Origin: Streptomyces xanthochromogenes
GTDB taxonomy: Bacteria; Actinomycetota; Actinomycetes; Streptomycetales; Streptomycetaceae
Direction of reading: 5' to 3'
DNA length: 64,000 bases
Assembly: GCF_014650455.1 (NCBI RefSeq)
Contig: NZ_BMUZ01000005.1
Span: 540,330 to 604,329, forward strand
The notes below the pieces were generated by a model. The model saw only the letters and a program-made list of their open reading frames with translations, was not told where the DNA came from and ran no database searches. Shown here in pieces: positions 63,338 to 64,000 of this stretch. Every line of letters begins with the position of its first letter. Within the stretch, counting starts at the first letter, position 1. Made by a program: the position numbers and the translations under genes.

Positions 63338-63534
63338 GCGACATCCTACAGTGGTTCAAGTCCAGCTACAGCGACAGCGGGGGCGGCGACTGCGTAGAGG
63401 TGGCCGCCAGCTGCGAGGCTGTCCACGTGAGGGACTCGAAGGTGGCGGACGGCCCCTCGTTCGCGGTCGCACCGCGCGCCTGGGCCGCGTTCCTGACGTG
63501 GGAAGGCGCGGCGCTCGGCCCGGCCGGGGTTTGA
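63334..63534 (+). CDS. DUF397 small protein
   Basis: This 66-aa protein has the DUF397 core WFKSSYSDSGGGDCVEVA and VHVRDSKVADGP. It is translated together with the XRE-DUF5753 regulator and likely acts as its partner. Confidence 0.9.
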   Translation: MSDILQWFKSSYSDSGGGDCVEVAASCEAVHVRDSKVADGPSFAVAPRAWAAFLTWEGAALGPAGV

Positions 63535-63542
63535 GGGTGCTA

Positions 63543-63570
63543 GGGGGCGGAGGACAGATCCACCGCCCCC
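63543..63570 (+). terminator. hairpin after DUF397
   Basis: GGGGGCGG, a 12-base loop and CCGCCCCC form a perfect eight-pair stem starting 8 bp after the stop codon. Confidence 0.55.
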
Positions 63571-63680
63571 AACCCCCTTGCCCGCGCCCACCACGGCGGA
63601 GCCGCAGCGTGGCACAGCGGGAAGGGGTGGGGCGGGGTGCTCCCCGAGGGCCCCGGTGACAAAGCTGCGACGGAAGCGCG

Positions 63681-63709
63681 TTGCACCCGCGACACCCGTT
63701 CGATAGACA
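63681..63709 (+). promoter_or_regulatory. -35/-10-like promoter for the WXG100-like gene
   Basis: TTGCAC and TAGACA are separated by 17 bp, a good fit to the Streptomyces HrdB consensus, about 80 bp before the GTG start. Confidence 0.45.
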
Positions 63710-63788
63710 TGGAGGGCATGGAAGTCGCCGTACGAGGCCGGTGGTACGAGGCCACCGACGCGGCCGCATCGAATACGGGGGTGTGTGC

Positions 63789-64000
63789 GTGAAGTTCGAC
63801 ATGGGGTCCACGACTCTGTCCGATCTGGGGAAGAGCACCGAGGGGTCGAGTGGTGATCTCGGTTCGCTGATCCGGCAGTTGATCGCCGCGGCCGATCCGC
63901 TGGAGGGCAAGTTCAACGGGGCGGGCAAGGCCGCCTTCGACTCGTTCAAGGCGCACGCGGACGAGATCACCAACGATCTGAACGGGTCGCTCCAGGACAT
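63789..64000 (+). CDS. WXG100/ESX-like small helical protein, N-terminal part (3' end outside window)
   Basis: The frame stays open to the window end (70 codons seen). It reads KFDMGSTTLSDLGKSTEGSS then FNGAGKAAFDSFKAHADE, a two-helix hairpin with a NGAGKAAF turn like WXG100 proteins, where Trp is replaced. Such genes open type VII secretion or polymorphic-toxin loci. The GTG has GGGGG upstream. Confidence 0.6.
   Translation, partial: MKFDMGSTTLSDLGKSTEGSSGDLGSLIRQLIAAADPLEGKFNGAGKAAFDSFKAHADEITNDLNGSLQD

Overview
The window reads as a Streptomyces chromosome. Base composition is very GC-rich with strong third-position G/C. GTG and TTG starts and GTGA/ATGA stop-start overlaps are common. Marker genes fit this genus: an RppA-type type III polyketide synthase, an XRE-DUF5753/DUF397 pair, the ask-asd block near recR/ybaB, SigE-family sigma, MocR and tandem-IclR regulators. 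No rRNA, tRNA, CRISPR array, insertion sequence or integrase was recognised.

Left end (1-5.6 kb). The end of an MFS efflux gene and a LuxR regulator face a three-gene cassette on the minus strand: amide synthetase, 5-aminolevulinate synthase (ALAS) and acyl-CoA ligase. This trio is the signature of the C5N unit (2-amino-3-hydroxycyclopent-2-enone) of manumycin/asukamycin- and moenomycin-type metabolites, so the window probably opens at the right border of a biosynthetic cluster. At 6-12.7 kb lie a PASTA-like/DUF3761 lipoprotein, a response regulator-histidine kinase pair and an ABC exporter (ATPase plus a large FtsX-type permease).

14.2-24.3 kb is the most interesting region. Ten tightly packed minus-strand genes are arranged in one direction: anthranilate/ADIC-synthase-like TrpE and TrpG, a free-standing B3/B4 (PheRS-editing-like) protein, an ATP-grasp ligase, an MFS exporter, TrpB2, an iron-sulfur flavoprotein, a cupin, a small AroQ/PchB-like mutase and a UbiD-like decarboxylase. 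They are framed by two MocR regulators. The divergent one carries a TTA codon, so it may be under bldA control. I do not know a described cluster with this combination. It looks like a pathway that aminates chorismate, builds a non-proteinogenic aromatic amino acid, joins it through an ATP-grasp ligase, exports the product, and perhaps protects the host by tRNA editing.

26-34.5 kb holds a GNAT acetyltransferase, a small molybdopterin-oxidoreductase-like protein and a protocatechuate (beta-ketoadipate) operon, pcaIJ-pcaHG-pcaL-pobA. The operon lacks pcaB and pcaF and has a divergent tandem-IclR regulator. At 34.6-37 kb is a P450-rppA pair for tetrahydroxynaphthalene/flaviolin pigments. At 37-45.9 kb are a lipoprotein, an alkaline phosphatase with a PHO-box-like upstream array, an LCP (LytR-CpsA-Psr) protein, a TatA paralogue, a threonine-dehydratase-type enzyme, an S9 peptidase, a 0.8-kb repeat-rich gap and SURF1.

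45.9-54.4 kb is a conserved housekeeping block: sigma factor with a membrane partner, asd (with its catalytic Cys apparently replaced by Ala), ask, a DUF5063 protein, recR, ybaB and a SLATT protein. The right end holds a GT2-membrane fusion, an FCD-GntR regulator, a class III aminotransferase, a Ser/Thr kinase, a polysaccharide deacetylase, the XRE/DUF397 pair and the start of a WXG100-like gene cut by the window edge.
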